The notes under the pieces are model-generated. The model had not been told where the DNA came from. It saw nothing but the letters and a program-made list of their open reading frames with translations, and made no database searches. A DNA stretch of 42,398 bases from Streptantibioticus rubrisoli. Its GTDB lineage: Bacteria; Actinomycetota; Actinomycetes; Streptomycetales; Streptomycetaceae. The position numbers were made by a program, and so were the translations under genes. The DNA is taken from assembly GCF_024436055.1 (NCBI RefSeq), contig NZ_JANFNH010000058.1:1-42398 (forward strand), written 5' to 3'. Below, in pieces: positions 24,367 to 32,376 of the stretch; positions within the stretch are counted from its first letter, which is position 1, and every line of letters starts with the position of its first letter.

Positions 24367-25201
24367 ACTGCTCCTCCACCGCCGCCGAGACGAGTGTGGT
24401 CACGGCCTTGAAGCATCTGATGCCTTCGTACATCGTCGCCGCGGTGTACTGGACACGGCGTTCGCCACACCGTTCGACCGAGGGCACGACGCAGGCCGCT
24501 CCGACGAGGTGCGCGGCGTCGAACTCCACCTCTACCGTGAACGGCCCTGCCTGCGCTGGCGCATGGCGCACCGCCAGTGCGGCTGCCTGTTTGGCCGCCG
24601 CTTTGATGTCCGTCGCGGTGCGCGTCGGTGGTCGGCATACGGCGGCGTACCGCGACACGTAATCCTTCACTCCGACGGTGTAGGCGTCGGGTGCGTAGGT
24701 GTGAGCGTCGAGGGCGGTGCGGTCGTCGCCGGTGACCAGGATGACGGGGACCCCGTACTCGGCGGCGACCAGCGCGTTGAGCCGTCCCTCGCTGGCCGGT
24801 TCGCCGTTGACCCATACTCCGGTGATGGAGTTGGCGAGGTAGGTGTGGGCCAGGACTCCTTCGGTGCCCGCGCCGGTGTGATAGCCGATGAACGCGACGC
24901 CGTCGGGTCTGCGGTGGCCCTCGTACTGCACCCCCTCGACCATCGACAGGTCCTTGTGACGCCCCGTGAGCATCTGGGCTCGCGCGTCGAGTTGTTCCAG
25001 TAGGAGGTTGCGCATGGTCCAGTGGGCCTCGTTGACCAGGACCTCGTCGGCGCCGCCGTCGTAGAAGCCGGCGATCGCCGCGTTCACGTCGGAGGTGAAC
25101 ATATGGCGGCACCGCTGCCATTGCTCGGTGCCGGGAAGCACGTCCGCGGGCCATGTGACGCCGGTGGCGCCCTCCATGTCCGCGCTGATCAAAATCCTCA
25201 T
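24359..25201 (-). CDS. dppA: M55-family D-aminopeptidase (DppA-like)
   Basis: A 280-residue enzyme of the DppA family, known from Bacillus subtilis as a zinc D-aminopeptidase acting on D-Ala peptides, probably from cell walls. Metal ligands are visible: D8 and E10 in ISADMEGATGV, H60 in VLVNEAHW, H108 in FIGYHTGAG and a Glu in NGEPASEGR (E134 or E138). It is the first gene of a three-peptidase operon and overlaps the M20 gene. The ATG at 25201 lacks a strong ribosome site, but similarity begins exactly there. The perfect 60-bp palindrome 25234-25293 lies 33 bases upstream and probably holds promoter and operator. Confidence 0.9.
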   Translation of the reverse strand: MRILISADMEGATGVTWPADVLPGTEQWQRCRHMFTSDVNAAIAGFYDGGADEVLVNEAHWTMRNLLLEQLDARAQMLTGRHKDLSMVEGVQYEGHRRPDGVAFIGYHTGAGTEGVLAHTYLANSITGVWVNGEPASEGRLNALVAAEYGVPVILVTGDDRTALDAHTYAPDAYTVGVKDYVSRYAAVCRPPTRTATDIKAAAKQAAALAVRHAPAQAGPFTVEVEFDAAHLVGAACVVPSVERCGERRVQYTAATMYEGIRCFKAVTTLVSAAVEEQYG

Positions 25202-25233
25202 GGCTCGGACGGTACGCGTCGGCCGACGGGAGG

Positions 25234-25293
25234 CACCAGGCCTGTGGATAACTCTAGAGGTCTAGACCTCTAGAGTTATCCACAGGCCTGGTG
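25234..25293. promoter_or_regulatory. Perfect 60-bp palindrome with a GntR/DasR-type core and paired DnaA-box-like arms
   Basis: Each 30-base half is the exact reverse complement of the other, with no loop (centre between 25263 and 25264). The centre GGTCTAGACC (25259-25268) equals the core of the DasR-responsive element of Streptomyces, and the 16-mer AGAGGTCTAGACCTCT fits it at 12 of 16 positions. Further out, each arm carries TTATCCACA, the classical DnaA-box sequence, in opposite orientation. TCTAGA occurs three times. It sits just upstream of the peptidase operon; a TAGAGT hexamer (minus strand) in it could serve as a -10 box. Confidence 0.75.
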
Positions 25294-25336
25294 GTCGCGC
25301 TCCACCGGGCGGAGGCTCGGCGGCATGACATCACTC

Positions 25337-25600
25337 TCAGCGACCCACCACCAGCCACTGCGCAGGAAGATCAATGCGCGAACCGTCCGCGCGGTACTCC
25401 GCCATCACCAACTCGATCCGACCCCGCGCGAACACCGAAAGCCCAGGGCCACGCAGCAGTTCGGGCACCGTCGCGTCCCAGCAGCTGCGTGCTCCACTGC
25501 TCCAGTGCGATATCAGGCCGTCGTCGTCCTGGACGACCACGGCCAGCGGAATCCGCCCAGAAGCGGCGCTGGTCGACTCGGGCGGCTTGCGGTGGCCCAT
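25337..25600 (-). CDS. Hypothetical small protein, possible PAS-domain remnant
   Basis: An 87-residue frame from ATG 25600; the frame is open further upstream to 25822, but that part looks non-coding. Residues about 14-30 (GRIPLAVVVQDDDGLISHWS, then SGAR) match the opening of PAS domains found in Streptomyces SpoIIE-type phosphatases, which normally continue into RRLFG. Here that continuation is missing and the sequence turns into a different, still coding-like segment ending in LPAQWLVVGR. Third-position G/C is weaker than in its neighbours. It may be a degraded sensor gene or a short real protein. No ribosome site of normal spacing is seen. Confidence 0.35.
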   Translation of the reverse strand: MGHRKPPESTSAASGRIPLAVVVQDDDGLISHWSSGARSCWDATVPELLRGPGLSVFARGRIELVMAEYRADGSRIDLPAQWLVVGR

Positions 25601-25722
25601 GGTCCGCGGGACGCCTTCCCTGTGGGTTCGCGGCCCCACGGCCGTCCCCCGGGGTGCAAGATCCGCGACGCCGCTACCACCGTATGGCCCACGGCCACAC
25701 CCCGTAGATGCGAAGCGAGAAT

Positions 25723-25742
25723 CCGGCGCATACCAGCGCCGG
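25723..25742. promoter_or_regulatory. Inverted repeat upstream of the polytopic membrane protein
   Basis: CCGGCGC (25723-25729) and GCGCCGG (25736-25742) are perfect 7-base arms around ATACCA, 86 bases before the start codon at 25829. Position suggests an operator; the sequence could also be a chance GC-rich hairpin. Confidence 0.3.
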
Positions 25743-25828
25743 TCATCCGCTACCACGGTCTGGGCGAAGTGCGTGTTAGCGTCCCGTTCTTGGTACGGCA
25801 TCTGGGGAGAGACCGGGAGCAATCACCC

Positions 25829-27490
25829 ATGAGCACGCTCGAACCGGCCCCTCGCGCCGCGCCACTGCCACGCCCGCCCGCGGCGCTGTGGCTGCGGCAT
25901 CCGGTTGTGGCGGCGGTGCTGTTGGCAGGTGTGTTCCATGCGGTGTGGGCGCTGTTCCTGACCGCCGAAGGCGGTGACCTGGCGGCGCAGTACGCCTGGA
26001 GCGAGTTCGCACAGCACAACCCCGACTCCGCGTACAACCTGTCGTGGTACGGCGGTATGCACCCCTTCTCGTACAGCGTGCTGACGCCCTACCTGATGGC
26101 GTTCGCGGGCGTCCGCACCACGGCGATGGCCGTGGGCACCCTCTCCGCCGCCGTCTTCGCCCAGTTGCTGATCCGCTCGGGGGTTCGGCAACCCATGGCA
26201 CCGGCACTGTGGGGTGCCTTCTCGCTGTGGTGCGACACGGCGTCGGGTCGGGTGACGTTCGCCGTCGGAGTGCTGTTCGGCCTGGCAGCCGTCTGGGTCG
26301 CGTACGAGACCTGGGGCACCCGGACCGTGCGTTGCGGGACGGCGGCTGTGCTGGGTGCGCTCGCCACGCTCTCCAGTCCGGTGGCGGGGCTGTTCGTGGA
26401 AGTGGTGGCGGCGGCGCTCATCTTCACCGGGCGGCGCAGGGACGGCTGTGCCATGGCGGCCGGACCGGTACTCGTGGTCGCCACGACGACGCTGCTTTTC
26501 CCCTTCTACGGGGTGCAGCCGTTCTCTTGGGGCGGGGCGCTACTGCCGACGCTGGTGGCGGCACCACTGGCGCTGTGGGCTCCGAAATCGTGGCGTCCGG
26601 TGCGGGTCGGCGCCGCCGTCTATGTGCTGGGGGTGATGCTGACCTTGGCGATCCCCTCACCGGTGGGCAGCAATGTGGTGCGCCTGGCACTGCTGTTCGG
26701 TGGTCCGCTGCTGCTCGCGGCCATCGTGGCCAGCGGGAAGGTGGACGTCAGCAGGATGGTCGCACTGGGGCTCGCCTTCGCCGTGGCCGTGGTCTGGCAG
26801 ATCTTCAAGCCGGTACAGGACCTGCTCACCACCGCGCCCGCGGCGGGCTGGTCGGCCTACTCCCAGCCGCTGATCGCCGAGTTGAACCGGCTCGGCGCGG
26901 ACCGCGGACGGGTGGAGGCGGTCTCGGCGCAGACGCACTGGGAGTCGGCGGGCCTGGCCCCGTACGTCAACCTGACGCGCGGCTGGAACCGGCAGATTGA
27001 CGTGGAACGCAACCCGCTGTTCTACCACGGCACGCTGACGCCCGAGGCCTACCACGAGTGGCTGCGTCACTGGGGGGTCGGCCTGGTGGTGTTGCCGAAC
27101 GCCCAGCCGGACGGCGCCTCGATGGCGGAGGCGCGGATCGTCGCGGCCGGGCAGCCGTGGCTGCGGGCGGTCTGGCATGACGCGCACTGGCGGGTGTTCC
27201 GTGTCGCCGACGCGCTGCCGCTGGTCGACTCCCCCGCACAGGTGGTGCGGACGGCGGAGGGTGAGATGTCGGTACGGGTCCCGAAGCCGGGGGCGTTCGT
27301 GGTGCGGGTGACCTGGTCGCCGTGGCTCGGGGTGCTGGGCGGCGGGCGCGGCTGCCTGGAGCAGGACGGCGAGTGGACGCGATTGCGGGCGGCCGGACCG
27401 GGGGTGTTCCGGATCGGCGCGCGCTATCAACTGCCGCGTGGCACGCCGTGCACGAACAGCGGCACGGTTGCGTTGAGCGCCGCCACCTGA
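25829..27490 (+). CDS. Polytopic membrane protein with a GT-C-like layout
   Basis: A 553-residue integral membrane protein. The first helix (HPVVAAVLLAGVFHAVWALFL, about 25-45) is followed by an extracytoplasmic loop containing GGDLAAQYAWSEFA and YNLSWYGGMHPFSYSV, then roughly ten more helices to residue 345, and a soluble C-terminal domain (about 350-553) rich in Trp. A long first loop with acidic residues plus a C-terminal soluble domain recalls GT-C glycosyltransferases, but no recognised catalytic motif is present; automated labels may call it a transporter. The ATG at 25829 has GGGAG 8-9 bases upstream; the longer in-frame extension is not coding-like. It is convergent with the MFS gene, whose shared hairpin overlaps its stop codon. 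Confidence 0.75.
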   Translation: MSTLEPAPRAAPLPRPPAALWLRHPVVAAVLLAGVFHAVWALFLTAEGGDLAAQYAWSEFAQHNPDSAYNLSWYGGMHPFSYSVLTPYLMAFAGVRTTAMAVGTLSAAVFAQLLIRSGVRQPMAPALWGAFSLWCDTASGRVTFAVGVLFGLAAVWVAYETWGTRTVRCGTAAVLGALATLSSPVAGLFVEVVAAALIFTGRRRDGCAMAAGPVLVVATTTLLFPFYGVQPFSWGGALLPTLVAAPLALWAPKSWRPVRVGAAVYVLGVMLTLAIPSPVGSNVVRLALLFGGPLLLAAIVASGKVDVSRMVALGLAFAVAVVWQIFKPVQDLLTTAPAAGWSAYSQPLIAELNRLGADRGRVEAVSAQTHWESAGLAPYVNLTRGWNRQIDVERNPLFYHGTLTPEAYHEWLRHWGVGLVVLPNAQPDGASMAEARIVAAGQPWLRAVWHDAHWRVFRVADALPLVDSPAQVVRTAEGEMSVRVPKPGAFVVRVTWSPWLGVLGGGRGCLEQDGEWTRLRAAGPGVFRIGARYQLPRGTPCTNSGTVALSAAT

Positions 27491-27522
27491 CGGGCGCTCA
27501 ACTCCACGCCAGCGCGCGTCAG
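27487..27522. terminator. Bidirectional hairpin overlapping both stop codons
   Basis: CTGACG-G-GCGCT (27487-27498) pairs with AGCGC-G-CGTCAG (27511-27522), a 12-base stem with one G/G mismatch. The TGA of the membrane protein (27488-27490) and, on the other strand, the TGA of the MFS gene (27519-27521) both lie inside the stem. Confidence 0.7.
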
Positions 27523-30035
27523 TCCTCGTGGCCCAATTGCAGGTCGCGTTCGGTACGCCCGCCGCCCGCTACCTGAAGGACGGTGGCCACCGGGGGGTAC
27601 CCCGCGGCGATCACGGTGTAGGAGCCCGCCGCCAGGTCGATGAAGCGGAAGACGCCGTCGACGCCGGTGGTGACCGAGTCCACGACGTTGCCCGCCGCGT
27701 CCAGCAGCGTCACCCGGGCGTCCTCCACCGGGCGGCCGTCCGGTGCCCGCACGGTGCCGCGTAGCACCGCGCCGCCCGCCAGCTCCACGTCCTGCCGGGT
27801 CTCGCGGGCCGCCTGAACGGAGACCGGCAGCGCGGCGGGGCGGAACGCGGGGGCGCTCGCGGCCAACGTGTACTCACCCGCGACGAGTTCGGTGAGCACG
27901 TAGGAGCCCTCGCGGCTGGTGCGAGTGCTGGCCACCACCTCGCCCCGTACATCGGTCAGCGTCACGATCGCGTCCGGCACCGGCGTGCCGTCGGCGGTGT
28001 GTACGGCACCCGCCAGTCGCCCGGCGCCGCCGAGCACCACGTCGAGGTCGACCGGGCGCTCGCCCACCGTGACACTGACCGCCTGCGGCTGGTGGCCGCC
28101 CGCCGCGGCGATGAGCACATAGCTGCCGTTGCCCGGTGTGCTGAGCGCGTACCGCCCGTCGTCACCGGTGGCGCCGCGCCCGATCTGCCGACCAGAGGCG
28201 TCGATGAGGGTGAGGGCCGCGCGGGCCACCGTGGTGCCGTCGGAGTGCTGGACCGTACCGCACACGGGAACGCCCGCGCCGGGAGCGGACCGTGCCTCGG
28301 GGATGAGCGACTGCGCACCGGCCGCCGTACCGTTCTGGGTCACCGGGGGTTTCTCCTTGAGCAGAAAGGCGAGCAGGAAGCCGAAGACGAGCACCGGCAC
28401 CAGGTACAGGTAGATCCGCGGCATGGCCTCCGCGTACGCCCGCACATAGCCGTCACGCAGTGGCGCGGGCAGCGCGCGCACCAGTTGCGGGGTGATCGAG
28501 TCCGGGTTGGGCAGCCGCGCCGAGTGCGGCAGTCGGACGGCGAGACGGGCGGTCAGCCGATGGGCGAAGAGGGTGCCGAACACCGCGGCGCCCAGTGAAC
28601 CGCCGATCTGCCGGAAGTAGTTGCTGGCCGAGGTCGCGGTGCCCAGGTCGGTGCGGCGGACGGTGTTCTGCACGGCCAGCACGAGCACCGGCAGGCACAG
28701 TCCGATGCCGACGCCCAGCAGGGCCATCCAACCGCTGTAGACGGCGCGGGGGGTGCTGGCGTCGAGCCGGGACAGCAGCCAGGTGCCGACCGCCGCGCAG
28801 GCGCAGCCGAGGATCGGGTACGCCTTGAAGTGGCCGGTGCGGCTGACGAGTTGCCCGGCGATGATCGAGGCGGCCACCACGCCCCCGGTCATCGGCAGCG
28901 TCAGCAGCCCCGAGCGGGTGGCGGAGGCCCCGTCCACCATCTGCAGGAACGTCGGCAGATAGCTGGCCGCGCCGAACAGCGCGACCCCCACGACGGCGCC
29001 GACGAGCCCGCTGACGGTGAACACCCGGTCCCGGAACAGCCGTAGCGGAACGATCGGGTCCACCGCGAACCGCTCGACGATCAGGAAGCCGACGGTGGCG
29101 ACGAGCGCACCCGCGCCGAGGCCGACGATGACGTCCGACCGCCAGGCATACCGCGTGCCGCCCCAACTCGTCAGCAGCACGAGGCAAGTGGAGACGGCGA
29201 CGAGCAACAGGACGCCGAGCACGTCCAGTCGCGGCCGGGCGGTGGGCGTCGGCAACCTCAGCGCCAGGCCGACCACCGTGAGGGTGACCAGAGCGAAGGG
29301 CACGTTGACGTAGAAGCACCAGCGCCATGAGGCGTGGTCGGTGAAGAGGCCGCCGAGCAGCGGCCCGGCGACCGAGGCCAGTCCGAACGCGGCACCGATC
29401 AGACCCATGTAACGGCCGCGTTGCCGGGGCGGCACGATGTCGGCCATGATCGTCTGAACGCCGATCATGAGGCCGCCGCCACCGATGCCCTGGAGTCCCC
29501 GGAAGATGATGAGTTCGTTCATCGAGTGCGACCAGCCCGCCAGAGCCGAGCCCATGACGAACATGGCGATCGCGAACTGGAAAACAGGTTTGCGGCCGAA
29601 GATGTCGCCGAGTTTGCCGTAGATCGGCAGGCACACGGTGGAGGACAGCAGATAGGCGGTCACTACCCACGACATATGGCCCACACCGCGCAACTCCCCG
29701 ACGATCTTGGGGAGTGCGGTCGCGACGATGGTCTGGTCGAGGGCGGCGAGCAGCAGGGTGAGCATCAGCCCGAGGAAGACCATCCGCACCCGGCGCGGGC
29801 CGAGCGCCACGACGGCTGGCGACTCCTCGGCGCCCGCGTGGCCGGTCTCCTGCCGGTCCTGGCACGCAGGCCGCGCCTCGTGCGGCCGGTGGGTCGGCGG
29901 GGCGCCCTGACGCGGTACGCGGGGCGCGTCCGAGGCGCCCGTCGCCCGGTTCGGTGACTTCGGCCGCTCGGCGCCCTGAGACGGCCGCGCGCCGTCCGTC
30001 GTCTCGGCCTGCCCGGCCAGTGCGGTCCCGCCCAC
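27519..30035 (-). CDS. DHA2-type MFS exporter fused to three beta-sandwich repeats
   Basis: An 838-residue fusion. Residues 1-80 are a hydrophilic Pro/Arg/Glu-rich extension. Residues about 82-565 are a 14-helix EmrB/QacA-type drug:H+ antiporter, with motif C-like [14 protein letters not shown], motif A-like [15 protein letters not shown] and the start [16 protein letters not shown]. From about 590 to the end come three tandem repeats of about 82 residues, each of the form GTV..DGTPV..A.VTL.D..G..V....T...G.Y....L..G.Y.L, typical of carboxypeptidase-regulatory-like (transthyretin-fold) domains. The GTG at 30035 has GGGGAG 6 bases upstream. No adjacent TetR/MarR regulator is seen. Likely a drug or metabolite exporter; the role of the repeats is unknown. 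Confidence 0.9.
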   Translation of the reverse strand: MGGTALAGQAETTDGARPSQGAERPKSPNRATGASDAPRVPRQGAPPTHRPHEARPACQDRQETGHAGAEESPAVVALGPRRVRMVFLGLMLTLLLAALDQTIVATALPKIVGELRGVGHMSWVVTAYLLSSTVCLPIYGKLGDIFGRKPVFQFAIAMFVMGSALAGWSHSMNELIIFRGLQGIGGGGLMIGVQTIMADIVPPRQRGRYMGLIGAAFGLASVAGPLLGGLFTDHASWRWCFYVNVPFALVTLTVVGLALRLPTPTARPRLDVLGVLLLVAVSTCLVLLTSWGGTRYAWRSDVIVGLGAGALVATVGFLIVERFAVDPIVPLRLFRDRVFTVSGLVGAVVGVALFGAASYLPTFLQMVDGASATRSGLLTLPMTGGVVAASIIAGQLVSRTGHFKAYPILGCACAAVGTWLLSRLDASTPRAVYSGWMALLGVGIGLCLPVLVLAVQNTVRRTDLGTATSASNYFRQIGGSLGAAVFGTLFAHRLTARLAVRLPHSARLPNPDSITPQLVRALPAPLRDGYVRAYAEAMPRIYLYLVPVLVFGFLLAFLLKEKPPVTQNGTAAGAQSLIPEARSAPGAGVPVCGTVQHSDGTTVARAALTLIDASGRQIGRGATGDDGRYALSTPGNGSYVLIAAAGGHQPQAVSVTVGERPVDLDVVLGGAGRLAGAVHTADGTPVPDAIVTLTDVRGEVVASTRTSREGSYVLTELVAGEYTLAASAPAFRPAALPVSVQAARETRQDVELAGGAVLRGTVRAPDGRPVEDARVTLLDAAGNVVDSVTTGVDGVFRFIDLAAGSYTVIAAGYPPVATVLQVAGGGRTERDLQLGHED

Positions 30036-30189
30036 TGCTGCTCCCCTTCGTCACGCTGCGGGCCATTTCTCGCATTACGCGACAGGAACGAGCAAGCGCG
30101 ACCTTTCGCCGTGCACGGCGCGGGAGGAGCGGCCAACTACCGCTCGGAAAAGTGCACTTGGCACCCCATCAGGGAATTTCGCACTAGGC

Positions 30190-30210
30190 GGCGCGCGCCG
30201 AGCGCGCGCC
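30190..30210 (-). terminator. Terminator of the SRPBCC gene
   Basis: Perfect 9-bp arms GGCGCGCGC (30190-30198) and GCGCGCGCC (30202-30210) with a 3-base loop, 62 bases past the SRPBCC stop codon. The interval 30036-30189 should contain the MFS promoter. Confidence 0.6.
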
Positions 30211-30272
30211 TACCTTGCCAAGAAATCCACTCGATTCGGTGAATACGGCTGGCGCCTGGTTTTCGCCGTCGG

Positions 30273-30716
30273 CTACTTCTCCACGTGCGCCGCGAGATTG
30301 GCGAGTACCTGGTCGTGGATGCGGTTGAGGCCCTTGGGGGCGAAGGTCCGCTCGAAGAAGCCGCCGATGCCGGTCGCACCGCTCCAGGTGGCGGAGACGA
30401 CCACCTTGGCCTTGCCCTCTCCGGCCGGGGTCACGGTCCAGGTGGTGACCATGGTCGAGTTGCGGTCCTTCTCCACCAGCTGCCCGGGCGACGGCTCGGT
30501 CACGTCGAGCAGGCAGTCCCGCACCCGCTTGGAGGTGGCCTGGAGCCTCCAGTGCACCAGGGTGCCCGCACCGGCGCCGCCCTCGCGCACCTCGTACTCG
30601 CTGTACTGCTCGGGCAGTAGTTCCTTGCGGGCGTGGGCGTAGTCCGCGAGGGTGCCGAACGCCGCCTCGGGCGTGGCGGCGATGATCCGCTCGGTGGTGG
30701 CCTCTACCTGTGCCAT
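30273..30716 (-). CDS. SRPBCC (START/Bet v1-fold) family protein
   Basis: A 147-residue soluble protein with the helix-grip fold pattern: MAQVEATTERIIAATPEAAF at the start, a strand-rich middle (VHWRLQATSKRVRDCLLDVTEP, TTWTVTPAGEGKAKVVVSATW) and a long C-terminal helix (GLNRIHDQVLANLAAHVEK). Such proteins bind hydrophobic ligands or act as polyketide cyclases; here no partner gene hints at a ligand. The ATG at 30716 follows a GAGGACGAG purine run. It is divergent from the radical SAM gene, sharing 222 bases of intergenic sequence. Confidence 0.85.
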   Translation of the reverse strand: MAQVEATTERIIAATPEAAFGTLADYAHARKELLPEQYSEYEVREGGAGAGTLVHWRLQATSKRVRDCLLDVTEPSPGQLVEKDRNSTMVTTWTVTPAGEGKAKVVVSATWSGATGIGGFFERTFAPKGLNRIHDQVLANLAAHVEK

Positions 30717-30938
30717 CTGCTCGTCCTCCGGTTCGCGTTCCGGGGGCTTGGCCTCCGGAAATCCACTCGGTTGCTGGTTCGGGACAGAAGCCAACCACCG
30801 TGGGTGCGCGGAACCGAAATCGGGGCCCCGTCCGGCCCACAGCCGCCTAACCCGCGTCCTGGGATCCACCTCGCACAAAATTCGTTCACTTGTTCTATTG
30901 TGGTTTTCGGGGGACCGTCGACGCGAGGAGGCAGCAGC

Positions 30939-31961
30939 ATGCGCTGGGACAACCTGAGTCCGGGCGGCAGCCCGCCCGCGCTCTTCGGCACCGACGTCGT
31001 TTCGCGGACGTTCGACACCCCGGAGTTCCGCGGCATCACCTTCCACGAGGTGCGGGCCCGCACGATCATCAACCGGGTGCCGGGCGCGTCCCGGATGCCG
31101 TTCGAGTGGACCGTCAATCCCTACCGAGGGTGCAGCCACGCCTGTGTCTACTGCTTCGCCCGGAACACGCACAGCTATCTCGACCTCGACACCGGCCACG
31201 ACTTCGACACGCAGATCGTGGTGAAGGTCAACGCCCCCGAGTTGCTGCGCCGCGAGCTTGCCGCGCCGCGCTGGCGCGGGGAGCACATCGCCATGGGCAC
31301 CAACGTCGACTGTTATCAGCGCGCGGAGGGGCGCTATCGGTTGATGCCGGGCATCATCAGCGCGCTGCGCGACCACGCCAACCCGTTCTCGATCCTCACC
31401 AAGGGCTCGCTGATCCTGCGCGACCTGGAGCTGCTGGAGCAGGCGGCGCGGGTGACCGAGGTGGCCACCGCGGTCTCCGTCGGGTTCACCGACCGGCGGC
31501 TGTGGCGCGACGTCGAACCGGGTACGCCCGCCCCGGACAAGCGTTTGGAGGTGTGCCGGACACTTAACGAGCACGGCATCCCGTGCGCCGTACTGATGGC
31601 ACCGGTGCTGCCGTTCCTGTCCGACTCCCCCGAGCAGTTGCGCGAGACGGTGCGCGCCATCGCCGCGGCCGGGGCCACGTCCGTCACGCCACTGGTGCTG
31701 CACCTGCGCCCGGGTGCCCGCGAGTGGTACATGAGGTGGCTCGCCGAGCGCCACCCCCACCTGGTCAGGCGGTACATGACCATGTACGCGGAAGGCGCGT
31801 ACGCGCCCAAGTGGTACCAGCGCCGCATCACCCGCCAAGTTCACGAACTGGCCAGGGAGTTCGGCATCGGCCCGTCCCGTGCGGGCGCGGCCCGGCGCCT
31901 CGGGTCCGCCGCGCCCGAGGCGGCCGTCCCCGCCGGGCCGACACAGCTGACGCTGCTGTGA
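30939..31961 (+). CDS. Rv2578c-family radical SAM protein
   Basis: A 340-residue protein with the radical-SAM cluster motif C65-x3-C69-x2-C72 (CSHACVYCFAR) in an SplB-like setting: GITFHEVRARTIINRVPGAS before it and NPYRGCSHACVYC with Tyr/Phe neighbours. The rest of the TIM barrel (MGTNVDCYQRAEG, FSILTKGSLILRDLELL, VSVGFTDRRLWRDVEPG, LMAPVLPFLSDSPEQL) is intact. The family is widespread in actinobacteria and often described as DNA-repair-lyase-like, but its substrate is unproven. The ATG at 30939 has GAGGAGG 7 bases upstream. An unusually AT-rich stretch (about 30876-30908) lies just upstream and probably holds its promoter. Confidence 0.9.
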   Translation: MRWDNLSPGGSPPALFGTDVVSRTFDTPEFRGITFHEVRARTIINRVPGASRMPFEWTVNPYRGCSHACVYCFARNTHSYLDLDTGHDFDTQIVVKVNAPELLRRELAAPRWRGEHIAMGTNVDCYQRAEGRYRLMPGIISALRDHANPFSILTKGSLILRDLELLEQAARVTEVATAVSVGFTDRRLWRDVEPGTPAPDKRLEVCRTLNEHGIPCAVLMAPVLPFLSDSPEQLRETVRAIAAAGATSVTPLVLHLRPGAREWYMRWLAERHPHLVRRYMTMYAEGAYAPKWYQRRITRQVHELAREFGIGPSRAGAARRLGSAAPEAAVPAGPTQLTLL

Positions 31962-32046
31962 GGGCACCGCGGGGGTCCGTGCCCATCTGAGCGCCGTCGC
32001 TCATCTGAACGCGGCGCAATTCACATGGGCAAAACTCTGGCGCGTA

Positions 32047-32064
32047 GGTTACTGGCGAGTTACC
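32047..32064. promoter_or_regulatory. Candidate TetR-type operator upstream of the hydroxyacyl-CoA dehydrogenase gene
   Basis: GGTTACTGGCGAGTTACC is an 18-base inverted repeat: 7-base arms with one mismatch around GGCG. It overlaps the proposed -10 box, where a repressor would block transcription. The TetR-family gene at 34283, immediately downstream of the target gene, is the obvious candidate binder. Confidence 0.5.
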
Positions 32065-32238
32065 CTCCCACCAACGAGCCCGCGCACCGCTGACCGTGGT
32101 GCCACGGCTCGCGCGCACAGCGGCCTGGTGACGCAGCCACCGTGCGCACAGCACCACCGCACCATCGCGGTTCTCGTCGGTTCGGCATCGCGGCGCGGCC
32201 CCGGGACAGGGCCCGCCACACACTCCGCGGACACCTCT

Positions 32239-32258
32239 GCGCCCGCATGTGCGGGCGC
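32239..32258 (+). promoter_or_regulatory. Strong hairpin in the leader of the hydroxyacyl-CoA dehydrogenase gene
   Basis: GCGCCCGCA (32239-32247) and TGCGGGCGC (32250-32258) are perfect arms with only two bases between, 119 bases before the start codon. It could be an attenuator or mRNA-stability element, or terminate upstream transcription from the radical SAM gene. Confidence 0.35.
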
Positions 32259-32376
32259 GCGGGTCCACGGGGCATTCCAACTCCCGCGCCGTACGCGTGT
32301 GTTCGACGACACGCCCGGTCGCTCCTCAGTCGTCACGCCCCGTTCCCGCACGGGGCACACCCCCTGGAGTTTCGCG

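Larger units (their letters stand above)
31962..32376. other. 415-base intergenic region: promoter, operator and leader of the hydroxyacyl-CoA dehydrogenase gene
   Basis: No coding frame here has a ribosome site or family similarity. A possible promoter (TCACAT at 32021-32026 and TAGGTT at 32045-32050, 18-base spacing) is overlapped by the palindrome at 32047-32064. A long leader of about 310 bases follows, with a perfect hairpin at 32239-32258. Confidence 0.55.

Noticed and set aside
25234-25293. Reading the two DnaA-box-like sequences as a replication origin
   Set aside because: Only two boxes, inside a small palindrome, with no dnaA, dnaN, gyrB or box cluster nearby. An operator role for the peptidase operon is simpler.
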